This document shows, piece by piece, positions 25,740-33,228 of a stretch of 64,000 nucleotides of DNA. Within the stretch, counting starts at the first letter, position 1. The number at the start of each line of letters is the position of its first letter. This DNA is from Sphingosinicella sp942492965 (GTDB lineage Bacteria > Pseudomonadota > Alphaproteobacteria > Sphingomonadales > Sphingomonadaceae): positions 3,844,001 through 3,908,000 of the forward strand of contig OW818656.1 in NCBI GenBank assembly GCA_942492965.1, in the 5' to 3' direction. A program made the position numbers and the translations under genes. Below the pieces are notes generated by a model. The model had not been told where the DNA came from and ran no database searches. It worked only from the letters and a program-made list of their open reading frames with translations.

Positions 25740-26738
25740 TAGGCTGTGTGGGGATTGGGCCCATACCGGGCTCGATTGTTCCACGGAGACGGGAGGCAAC
25801 TCACGGCGCACCGAGCAAACGCGCACGCTCTGTTGGAAGGTGTCTCCGGGCATGGCGGTCTCCGCCGAGATCGAAACGGACACGCGCCGGATCATACAGT
25901 ATTTTTTGTCGCCGATCGCAAAAGCGACCAGCGAGGGAGGGGGGAACGGTGAATTTAAATAATAATGAACTTTGGAGCTGAAATGCTATTAAAATTCTGG
26001 CCTATTGGCATTGGAATTTTTCTTTCCGCATGCGGCGCTGAAGAGAAAAAAGAAATTCCTCAAATCCACGTTCTGCCAAGTGTGCCAAAATTGAAATCAT
26101 ACCTTCCTGCCCATCCTGGAGATATGGAAATTTTTCCAGAAAGTCACATATGCGAGCGTGTTAATATTGACCCTAAATTAGAAGAATATTTAAAAACAAC
26201 AAAAATAGGAAATGGCACTGGCATTGACGGCGCACTAAATCAAAAATTTAACCAACAGAATATCGGGCATTTCATAAAGGGAACAAAAATAAGTAGATTG
26301 CACAAAGTGTCAAAGTATTCAAGAAAATATTATGTTGATGATTTTGTAAAATTTTGTTCCAAATATGACGAAAAAACATTGTATATTGATACACATATAA
26401 AATTAAATGAGAATAATACTCCATATAAAATAACAACCTCTGTACGTCAAAAAAATAAAGAATGGAAAAGCGTGTATAGGCTGGACCCTGAAAGATTTAT
26501 TGCAACAGAGGCTGATGAATCTGGCAACGTTGTGGGTGAACGCGGGGAAATTTCAGCAATAAGAAATGATGTCTATAAAATTGGTTTAGATTTTTTATCA
26601 TTCCTAGAGCAAGATAAGGGACATTGAAAAATGTCGGAGCGCAATTCCATCGACATCTGACAATTACGGCGAAAGCGGTATCGTGTTCTCGAAATCCACC
26701 GTTTCGCCTCGGCCTGAGCCGAATTTCCACGCACCCTA
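25740..26738. mobile_element. TA-flanked element carrying a lipoprotein gene
   Basis: TA dinucleotides at 25740-25741 and 26737-26738 flank a 995-base segment. Its left end reads GGCTGTGTGGGGATT and its right end AATTTCCACGCACCC, imperfect inverted repeats related to those of the 142-bp element at 12014-12159. The inner right arm GTTCTCGAAATCC is also shared. The middle is AT-rich and encodes a lipoprotein rather than a transposase. IS630-type ends with a passenger gene, moved in trans, is the simplest reading. Loss of a transposase by replacement is also possible. Confidence 0.6.
25983..26627 (+). CDS. AT-rich putative lipoprotein carried by the TA-flanked element
   Basis: A 214-residue protein with the signal MLLKFWPIGIGIFLSAC, a textbook lipobox (LSAC) at residues 14-17. 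The rest is charged and rich in Lys, Asn and Ile with no transmembrane helix. I recognise no domain. I chose the ATG at 25983 because TTGGAG precedes it and it places the signal at the N-terminus; an in-frame ATG at 25965 is possible. The low GC content, far from the flanking genes, indicates transfer. It is the only gene inside the element. Confidence 0.65.
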   Translation: MLLKFWPIGIGIFLSACGAEEKKEIPQIHVLPSVPKLKSYLPAHPGDMEIFPESHICERVNIDPKLEEYLKTTKIGNGTGIDGALNQKFNQQNIGHFIKGTKISRLHKVSKYSRKYYVDDFVKFCSKYDEKTLYIDTHIKLNENNTPYKITTSVRQKNKEWKSVYRLDPERFIATEADESGNVVGERGEISAIRNDVYKIGLDFLSFLEQDKGH

Positions 26739-27377
26739 GCGCAGTTCGCGGCCCACCCAGATCACACGGCCGACGATGTCCAGGCTCTCCGCCGGGCAAC
26801 CCTCCCAGTCGGCCCAGCCGGGGTTATCGCTCTTGATGGCGATGCCCCCTGACGCGGGGTTTCGCGTCAACCGCTTCACGACCACGCTGCCGCCGCTGCG
26901 CAGCGCGTAAATGCCGTCGCGCAGGGTTTCGGCGCCGTCAGCCATGTCGACGAGCACCGGATCGCCGTGCGAAAGCGTGGGGTGCATCGCATCGCCCGCG
27001 ATGCGCAAGACCGTGAGCGCTTGCGGATCGCCGCTGCACAGCCCGGTGATCCAGCGCGACTGAAAGGCGAGCGCGGCCTCGGGCGCGTCTCCGGCGGCAT
27101 CCAGACAGGGGATGAGCAGATAGTCGTCCGCCGCCGCGCCCTCGGCGGCACGGGAGATGACCGCCTGACCGACGCGGGACTTAGGGCCGCCCAAGACGTG
27201 CTCGGGCACATCGAAATGGCGCGCGAGCGTGCGCCGGTCATCCTCGTCGAGCTTGCGGGGCACGCCGCGCCGGATGAACTGCTGAATATAGGTCGGGTTA
27301 CGGCCGATGAGGCGCGACACAGACGCATAGTCCTCTCCACGCGCGCGAATGAGCGTGTCGAGTGTCCGGCGAACCAC
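26736..27377 (-). CDS. C2-type repressor with S24/LexA-like domain, nucleophile missing
   Basis: About 213 residues. The N-terminal helix-turn-helix (SVSRLIGRNPTYIQQFIRRGVPRKL) is followed by an S24 peptidase-like domain. The usual catalytic Ser in GDSM is Ala here (IAGDAMHPTLSHGDPVLVD), while the Lys of VVVKRL is kept, so self-cleavage should be impossible. The frame opens with GTG at 27377, but a CTG at 27389 has a better placed GGGAGG upstream. The TAG stop comes from the right end of the mobile element. It is divergent from a small HTH-like gene with operator-like repeats between them, like a phage immunity region without a phage. Confidence 0.8.
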   Translation of the reverse strand: MVRRTLDTLIRARGEDYASVSRLIGRNPTYIQQFIRRGVPRKLDEDDRRTLARHFDVPEHVLGGPKSRVGQAVISRAAEGAAADDYLLIPCLDAAGDAPEAALAFQSRWITGLCSGDPQALTVLRIAGDAMHPTLSHGDPVLVDMADGAETLRDGIYALRSGGSVVVKRLTRNPASGGIAIKSDNPGWADWEGCPAESLDIVGRVIWVGRELR

Positions 27378-27425
27378 GGCTGCGTTCAGGGTGTGCCTCC
27401 CTCGGGCAAATAATGATCGTTTTTA

Positions 27426-27470
27426 TCCTAGACTTGTAGGAAATCGCTTCATAGTTGTTTTTTACCTACA
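27426..27470. promoter_or_regulatory. Operator-like repeats between repressor and small gene
   Basis: A 16-base palindrome TCCTA-gacttg-TAGGA (27426-27441) is followed by CCTACA (27465-27470), the reverse complement of TGTAGG inside the first site. Their position between divergent genes suggests repressor binding sites. Confidence 0.5.
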
Positions 27471-27488
27471 GGAAAGGGGAGAAAAACA

Positions 27489-27665
27489 ATGTCGTTGTTG
27501 TTTCAAATCGAACGTTGCCTGAAACGCACACGTCTGACGCCGACCCGCTTCGGGCGGAATGCTCTCGGTGACCCTCGGCTGGTGTTCGACCTGCGGCGTG
27601 GGCGCGAGCCGCGCCCGCGCACGATGGCGCGCATCGAGGCCTATATTCGGGGGCTCGGCGCCTGA
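27489..27665 (+). CDS. Small basic HTH-like protein (58 aa)
   Basis: A 58-residue basic protein starting MSLLFQIERCLKRTRLTP and containing TRFGRNALGDPRLVFDLRRGREPRP. It resembles the short helix-turn-helix proteins that pick DNA with an (R/G)REP-type recognition segment in sphingomonads (recall, not checked). AGGAAAGGGGAG precedes the ATG. It is divergent from the S24-like repressor, in the position a Cro-like protein would take, and its TGA overlaps the next ATG (TGATG). Confidence 0.65.
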   Translation: MSLLFQIERCLKRTRLTPTRFGRNALGDPRLVFDLRRGREPRPRTMARIEAYIRGLGA

Positions 27666-27991
27666 TGCCCTGCCCCCTGATGCGAACGGTGAGGGGCCGC
27701 CTGAAGGCTTGCACGGATGCGCTTCACGGCGCCGTTGAAACCTATGATGCGGTGCCCTGGGCGAGCGCGACCTTCGAGGGACAGCGCCATGCGTTCACGC
27801 TGCGCATCGACGGCGAGGCGGCGAGCGTCGATCGCGCGGCGCTGCGCGTGTGCGGTACGCTGCTGGGGGAGGAGATCGACCTTCCTGGCGAACTCCTCGC
27901 CGATCTCGTGATCATCGGCGAGGACAGTTTGCGGCACGGGACGATGCAGGCGCGGCGCCTGCATTTCGAAGCGCTTACCGTGCGCGACTGA
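27665..27991 (+). CDS. Conserved hypothetical protein coupled to the small HTH gene
   Basis: A 108-residue soluble protein (start coupled as TGATG to the preceding gene). It has segments such as GAVETYDAVPWASATFEGQRHAF and LPGELLADLVIIGEDSLRHG, suggesting a small alpha/beta fold. I do not recognise the family. Its 3' end overlaps the converging glycosyltransferase gene by 17 bases. Confidence 0.6.
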   Translation: MPCPLMRTVRGRLKACTDALHGAVETYDAVPWASATFEGQRHAFTLRIDGEAASVDRAALRVCGTLLGEEIDLPGELLADLVIIGEDSLRHGTMQARRLHFEALTVRD

Positions 27992-29168
27992 GCAGGCGTT
28001 CGTAAACCGGCACGTAGGCCGCGACGCTGCGATCCCAGTTGCGCTCGGCGGAGACCCACGCCTTCGCGTGCGCCCGCCGCGCGGGCCATGCGCTCCGATC
28101 GGCGAGGAGGCCGATCAGGGCATCGGCGGTGGCATCGGGATCGTCGGCCGCGAAGAGCGTGCCGGTGACGCCGTCCTCGATGAGTTCGCGGTGTCCGCCG
28201 ACGTTGCTGGCGGCGACGAGCTTTTCCTGCGCCATGGCTTCGAGCGGTTTCAGCGGCGTGACAAGCTCGGTAAGGCGCATCGCCTTGCGCGGATAGGCGA
28301 GCACATCGACGAGGCTGTAATAGCGATCCACCTCGCTATGCGGCACGCGGCCGACGAAGCGGATGCGGTCGCTTGCCGGCGAGGCCGCCGCAGCGGCGCG
28401 CAGCGAAGCTTCCATCGGGCCGCCGCCGACGAGCAGCAGGTGCGCCTTCGGCCGCGCGGCGACGAGCCGGGGCATCGCCGCGATGAGGATATCGAGGCCT
28501 TCGTAGTCGTAGAAGGAGCCGAGGAAGCCGATGACCTCCGTGTCTTCAAGGCCAAGCTCCGCCGCGAGCGCGGTGTCGCGGGGGAGCGGATCGCCGAACT
28601 GTGCGAGATCGACCGCGTTCGGGATCTCGAACAGCTTCGCTTCGTCTATGCCGCGTGCGCGGAGGTCGCCGAGGAGGCCCTTGCAGATGGCGCCGACGGC
28701 ATCGGCCTGGCGGCAGGCCCAGCTTTCAGCGGCGTAGGTCAGCCGGAATTTGAGGTCGCCCTCGCGCCCGGTGCCGTTGCCGACCGCGGCGTCTTCCCAG
28801 AAGGCGCGGATTTCGTAGACGAGCGGCAGGTTGTGGCGGCGGGAGGCGCCCCACGCGGCGGCGAAGGTGAGCACGGGCGAATGGGCGTGCAGCAGATCGG
28901 GCTTCTCGGCCTCGATCAGCGCATCGAGCCGCTTCGCTGTCGCGGCGATCTCGCCGATGACGGGCAGGCCCGAACGCCGGGAACGGTGAAAGGTGAGGCC
29001 GTCGATGACCTCCGGGTCCGGCCCTTCGGCATAGTGGCGCGGCGTCGTCAGCATCAGCGGCTGCCAGCCGAGGCGGCGCTGGCCTTCAATGAGGGCGCGC
29101 GAACGGAACGTGTAGCCGCTGTGGAGCGGCAGCGAGTGATCGAGGATGTGAAGCGGCTTGATCGCCAT
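27975..29168 (-). CDS. Exosortase A-associated glycosyltransferase (GT4-like)
   Basis: A 397-residue GT-B glycosyltransferase. The start LHILDHSLPLHSGYTFRSRAL is the hallmark of a glycosyltransferase family tied to exosortase A/PEP-CTERM polysaccharide loci. The nucleotide-sugar site lies in the C-terminal half (GFLGSFYDYEGLDILIAAMPRL, then EAMAQEKLVAASNVGGHRELI). It is cytoplasmic and acts on a growing lipid-linked glycan. The start overlaps the wecB stop (TGATG). Confidence 0.88.
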   Translation of the reverse strand: MAIKPLHILDHSLPLHSGYTFRSRALIEGQRRLGWQPLMLTTPRHYAEGPDPEVIDGLTFHRSRRSGLPVIGEIAATAKRLDALIEAEKPDLLHAHSPVLTFAAAWGASRRHNLPLVYEIRAFWEDAAVGNGTGREGDLKFRLTYAAESWACRQADAVGAICKGLLGDLRARGIDEAKLFEIPNAVDLAQFGDPLPRDTALAAELGLEDTEVIGFLGSFYDYEGLDILIAAMPRLVAARPKAHLLLVGGGPMEASLRAAAAASPASDRIRFVGRVPHSEVDRYYSLVDVLAYPRKAMRLTELVTPLKPLEAMAQEKLVAASNVGGHRELIEDGVTGTLFAADDPDATADALIGLLADRSAWPARRAHAKAWVSAERNWDRSVAAYVPVYERLLSRAR

Positions 29169-30259
29169 CAGCGTCCGCGCCGCACCAGATCGGCGACGCA
29201 GCGCTCTGCCGTGCGGCCGTCCCAGAATTCCGGGCGTGTCGCAGTCCCCGGCGCGGCCGCGAGCGCTGCATCGAGCGCGCCGACGAGCGCATCGGCCTTT
29301 ACGAGACGGTTGGTGCCCTCGGTGACGGTGACCGGCCGCTCGGTGTTGTCGCGCAGTGTGAGGCAGGGGATGCCGAGGTAGGTGGTTTCCTCCTGAAGCC
29401 CGCCGCTGTCGGTGATCGCGATGCGCGCGTCTTTGAGGAGGCTCATGAACGGCTTGTAGGACTGCGGCTCGGAGAGGATGATGTTGCCCTTGGCGAGCGT
29501 GTCTGAAAGGCCGAACGCCTCGACGCGGCTTTTCGTGCGCGGGTGCATAGGGAACATCAGCGGCAGTCGCTGCGACGCTTCGACCAGCGCATCGACGAGC
29601 GCCGCGAGCTGCGGGGCTTCATCGACGTTCGACGGGCGGTGCAGCGTGACGATGCCGTAATTGCCGGGCGTGAGGCCGAAGCGGGCAGGGGCGTTCTCGG
29701 CGTCGAGCTTGGGGCGAATGCGCTCGAAGCTGTCCATCATGATGTTGCCGACGCGCGTGATGCGGCTTTCGGGGATGCCTTCGGCGCGGAGGTGTGCGTC
29801 GCCGTCGGGTGAGGGCGTCCACAGCACGTCGGAGATCGCGTCCGTCACCAGTCGGTTGATCTCTTCGGGCATCGCACGGTCGCCCGAACGCAGCCCCGCC
29901 TCGAGGTGGACGACCGGGATGTGGAGCTTGGCGCCGACCATTGCGCACGCTGCGGTCGAGTTGACGTCGCCGACGACGACAAGCCAGTCCGGCCGTTCGT
30001 CCATCGCGATCTTCTCGTAGGCGATCATCACCTTGCCGGTCTGCTCGGCATGGCTGCCGGAGCCAACGCCGAGGTGATGATCGGGCGCGGGGAGATCGAG
30101 ATCGGCGAAGATGTCGTCCGACATGTTCGCGTCATAATGCTGCCCCGTGTGGATCAGAACGGGTTCGAAATCATCGTGGGCGGCAAGCGCGTGCCAGAGC
30201 GGCGCCACCTTCATGAAGTTCGGGCGTGCCGCCGCGATCATGTGCACTCGCCTGGTCAT
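29168..30259 (-). CDS. wecB: UDP-N-acetylglucosamine 2-epimerase (non-hydrolysing)
   Basis: A 363-residue enzyme that interconverts UDP-GlcNAc and UDP-ManNAc for surface polysaccharide. Motifs are RPNFMKVAPLWHAL, IHTGQHYDANMSD, VVGDVNST, HLEAGLRSGDRAMPEEINR and ITDSGGLQEETTYLGIPCLTLR, with the conserved Asp, Glu and His residues. I chose the ATG at 30259 since MTRRVHMIAAARPNFMK is the normal start. It forms an operon with the downstream glycosyltransferase. Confidence 0.95.
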   Translation of the reverse strand: MTRRVHMIAAARPNFMKVAPLWHALAAHDDFEPVLIHTGQHYDANMSDDIFADLDLPAPDHHLGVGSGSHAEQTGKVMIAYEKIAMDERPDWLVVVGDVNSTAACAMVGAKLHIPVVHLEAGLRSGDRAMPEEINRLVTDAISDVLWTPSPDGDAHLRAEGIPESRITRVGNIMMDSFERIRPKLDAENAPARFGLTPGNYGIVTLHRPSNVDEAPQLAALVDALVEASQRLPLMFPMHPRTKSRVEAFGLSDTLAKGNIILSEPQSYKPFMSLLKDARIAITDSGGLQEETTYLGIPCLTLRDNTERPVTVTEGTNRLVKADALVGALDAALAAAPGTATRPEFWDGRTAERCVADLVRRGR

Positions 30260-30456
30260 GCGTCGTCCGTTTCCCTTTTCATGTCCGCGTCCTATTGCCA
30301 ATGCGCCCGGCTTTCGCAAGGCCGGGCGCAAACATTCGGCAGGCGCCATCCATACGGTGACGGCTTTGCCCTTCGATGCACGAGATGTTAAGCGGGGCCG
30401 GTTAACAGCGCGATGACTGCGTGCGGCAAGGCGCGCACGCTAGGGACAGGGCCCGG

Positions 30457-30618
30457 ATGGTAGACAATTTCGCATTGCTGGTGTCGCAGCTGATGATGAT
30501 CGTCGTGCTGTGGCGCTGCTTCACGCTTCCGGACGAGGGCGAAAACATACAGTCCAAAGCGTTTGGACCTAAAAACCGCCGGCAATCGGCTGAAGTCGAC
30601 AAAACGCCGGAAGCCTGA
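30457..30618 (+). CDS. Small membrane protein before the O-ligase
   Basis: A 53-residue protein with one hydrophobic segment (LLVSQLMMIVVLWRCF) and a charged tail. AGGGACAGGG lies upstream of the ATG. Its TGA overlaps the ATG of the O-antigen-ligase-like gene (TGATG), so they are coupled. It is probably part of the exosortase-A polysaccharide system; the role is unknown. Confidence 0.5.
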   Translation: MVDNFALLVSQLMMIVVLWRCFTLPDEGENIQSKAFGPKNRRQSAEVDKTPEA

Positions 30619-32000
30619 TGCGCGACATTGTTCTCCTCGGCTTGATTCTTGCCTTTGTCGCCGCTTCGTTCCGGCGACCGTATTTCATGGCGCTTGGCTA
30701 TATCTGGGTGGATTTCCTGCAACCCCAGAAGTTGACCTACTCGTTCCTCAGCGGCGCATCTATCGCGCTCTTCATGGCCATCGGCGCATTCGCCTTTTAC
30801 ATCCTGCGGGATGAGAAGCAGCGTATTCGCATCGGTGCGGCGCAGGTTCTGGTCGTCATGCTCGTTCTGTATGCGACCGTTTCCACGTTTGGATGGGCCG
30901 TGGTTACGGATCATGCCGCAGAAAAGTGGGACTGGGTTTGGAAGGGGTTGCTGTTCTCCGTCTTTTTGCCATGGGTGCTGACAACGCGCCGGCGCGTGGA
31001 AGCCGCTGCGTTCGTGATGGTTCTGAGCACGGCCGCGATCACCATATCGGGCGGCATCAAGACCTTGCTGGGCGGCGGTGGTTATGGAAACGTATCGTTT
31101 CTCGTGACGAGTAACACGGGCCTTTACGAGGGCAGCACTCTTGCCACCGTATCCATGTCGTTAATTCCGATCACACTCTGGCTCTATCGCCGGAACATGA
31201 TCATGAAGCGCAACATTCTGACGTTTCTCGCGACGGCAGGCATAATCTTCTCAATGTTGCTTGTGACAGTAGGCGCCGAAGCGCGGACGGGCCTGGTCGC
31301 CGGATCGATACTGGTCATCCTGCTCTGGTGCATCAGCAAGCACAAACTGGTTTTTGCGGCGTTGATCGCTGGTGTGGCGGTGGTCGCGATACCGCTACTG
31401 CCAACCTCGTTCACAGATCGTATGTCGACGATCAAAACCTTTGACGAGGATGCGTCGGCCTCGACGCGCCTCGCCGTATGGGGCTGGACGCTGGACTATG
31501 TTGCGGAGCATCCGCTCGGTGGCGGGTTTGGTATCTACCGCATAAACAGGCTGGATATTGATATGCAGCGCCGCGAAGGTGATGCTGACAATCAGGCCGT
31601 ACGGACGGTTACCGTTCAGGACAATTCGCGTGCTTTCCACAACAGCTATTTCGAGGTTCTGGGCGAGCTCGGCTATCCGGGGCTTGCAATGTATCTCGCC
31701 ATCGTTGCTCTCACACTCCAGGCGGCGTGGAAGCTTCGAAAGATCAGCACGGGCGATCCCGAACGCGATATCTGGTTTCGCGATCTCGGTACGATGATGT
31801 TGGTCTCCATACTCGTCTACATGAGTGGTTCGATGTTCGTGGGCATCGCGTTCCAGCCGCCGTATTACGATTTTCTCGCCATTACGATCGCGGCGACGCA
31901 CATTGCCCGCCGCGAACGCCTTGCGAGCAAGGTCGAGGAAAAGTTCGGCCCGCGCGTGCGCGCGGGCGGTATGGGTTCTACGGCGCCCGCAAAAGCCTGA
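30618..32000 (+). CDS. O-antigen ligase-like protein, exosortase A-associated
   Basis: A 460-residue multi-pass membrane protein (about 10-12 helices). The N-terminus (LILAFVAASFRRPYFMALGYIWVDFLQP) is typical of the exosortase-A-associated putative O-glycosylation ligases. The Wzy_C-type loop contains STRLAVWGWTLDYVAEHPLGGGFGIYR and a later HNSYFEVLGELGYPG, as in O-antigen ligases, with a conserved His. It transfers or polymerises glycan at the periplasmic face. Confidence 0.88.
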   Translation: MRDIVLLGLILAFVAASFRRPYFMALGYIWVDFLQPQKLTYSFLSGASIALFMAIGAFAFYILRDEKQRIRIGAAQVLVVMLVLYATVSTFGWAVVTDHAAEKWDWVWKGLLFSVFLPWVLTTRRRVEAAAFVMVLSTAAITISGGIKTLLGGGGYGNVSFLVTSNTGLYEGSTLATVSMSLIPITLWLYRRNMIMKRNILTFLATAGIIFSMLLVTVGAEARTGLVAGSILVILLWCISKHKLVFAALIAGVAVVAIPLLPTSFTDRMSTIKTFDEDASASTRLAVWGWTLDYVAEHPLGGGFGIYRINRLDIDMQRREGDADNQAVRTVTVQDNSRAFHNSYFEVLGELGYPGLAMYLAIVALTLQAAWKLRKISTGDPERDIWFRDLGTMMLVSILVYMSGSMFVGIAFQPPYYDFLAITIAATHIARRERLASKVEEKFGPRVRAGGMGSTAPAKA

Positions 32001-32085
32001 TGCGTGCAGGAGGGTGGTTCCAACGCCGCGTTGGGGCCTTTACAATCCCATTGAACCCTAAGCGGCTGACGGCGTTGGAAAGCAG

Positions 32086-33228
32086 ATGCGAAACAATCCG
32101 ATAATTCCTGCCTCCGACGTCGAGACGTTCCGTGAGGTCTCGTCTTGGGTCACCACCAATGGTCCCGCGCTCCTCATCTATGGCGCTGTCGCGGTTGGCA
32201 TTTACCTGCTGCTGGTCGGCATTCGCGCCGTCGCCTGGCGCGTGGTGGGCTCGCCCGCGGCATTCGAGACGAACAGCTGGCGGGCGATTTTCGGCCGGGT
32301 GCTCCGGCGTACGAACAGCTTCTTTCTCGCCGCCGTCGCCGTGCATTCCGTCGCGGCAAGTGTCCCCGGGCTCGCAGGCATTCTTCCGGCGGTAAGGTTT
32401 CTCTTCACGTTTGCGGTGGTCATTCAGGGTGCGATCTGGCTGCGTGAGTTCGCGCTTGCGGTGATCGCGCGGCGTGCGGACGGCGAAGATCCGCACAATT
32501 CGACGCTCGTTTCCGCGATGGGCGTTATCCGCATACTGCTCAACGTGGCGATTTTCGCGATCGCGGGCATCGTCATCCTCGACAACCTCGGCGTCAACGT
32601 CACTGCGCTCGTCGCGGGCCTCGGTATCGGCGGCATCGCCATCGGCCTTGCCGCGCAGGGTATCTTTTCAGACCTTTTCGCGGCACTTTCGATCCTGTTC
32701 GACAAGCCCTTCGTGCGCGGTGACGTCATCACCGTGGATACGCTGACCGGCACGGTGGAGGCGATCGGCCTCAAGACCACGCGAATCCGCTCGCTTTCGG
32801 GCGAACTGGTTTCAGTCTCGAACGCCAAGCTGCTTGAAAACCGCATCCATAACTACGCGGTGATCCATCAGCGGCGCGTCGTCATGCACATCGGCATCAT
32901 CTACCAGACGCCGCCCGACGTGATGGAGGCGCTGCCGGACGAGATTCGGAAGATCGCCGAGGTCGTCCCGCTCGTCGAATTCGACCGCGCGCATTTCTTC
33001 AATTTCGGCGCCAGCTCGATCGACATGGAGATCGTGTTCAACGTCGCCGCGGCGGGGATGCAGGAGATGATGGGCGCACGCCAGGCGTTCATGCTCGGCG
33101 TCGTGCGCCGCTTCAGCGAACTCGGCGTGGACTTCGCCTACCCGACGCAGATGGGCTTCCTCGGCGGGCTCGACGGCAAGGTGGTCGATCCGCTCGCGAT
33201 TCCGCGCGAGCTGCAACCGGCTCCCTAA
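32086..33228 (+). CDS. Mechanosensitive ion channel, MscS family
   Basis: A 380-residue MscS-type channel. There are several N-terminal helices, then the pore helix region (NLGVNVTALVAGLGIGGIAIGLAAQGIFSDLFAALSILFDKPFVRGD), which matches TM3 of MscS, followed by the beta domain (VEAIGLKTTRIRSLSGELVSVSNAKL) and the alpha/beta C-terminus. It opens on membrane tension during hypo-osmotic shock. It converges with putA, and the stops overlap by three bases. Confidence 0.92.
   Translation: MRNNPIIPASDVETFREVSSWVTTNGPALLIYGAVAVGIYLLLVGIRAVAWRVVGSPAAFETNSWRAIFGRVLRRTNSFFLAAVAVHSVAASVPGLAGILPAVRFLFTFAVVIQGAIWLREFALAVIARRADGEDPHNSTLVSAMGVIRILLNVAIFAIAGIVILDNLGVNVTALVAGLGIGGIAIGLAAQGIFSDLFAALSILFDKPFVRGDVITVDTLTGTVEAIGLKTTRIRSLSGELVSVSNAKLLENRIHNYAVIHQRRVVMHIGIIYQTPPDVMEALPDEIRKIAEVVPLVEFDRAHFFNFGASSIDMEIVFNVAAAGMQEMMGARQAFMLGVVRRFSELGVDFAYPTQMGFLGGLDGKVVDPLAIPRELQPAP

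Noticed and set aside
27365..27389. Start of the S24-like repressor at an upstream CTG
   Set aside because: The spacing to GGGAGG favours CTG 27389, but CTG starts are rare, so I kept the conservative GTG at 27377 and noted the alternative in the feature.
32022..32042. Terminator between the O-ligase and mscS genes
   Set aside because: CCAACG-ccg-CGTTGG is a short stem with a three-base loop and no proper U-tract; evidence is too weak.
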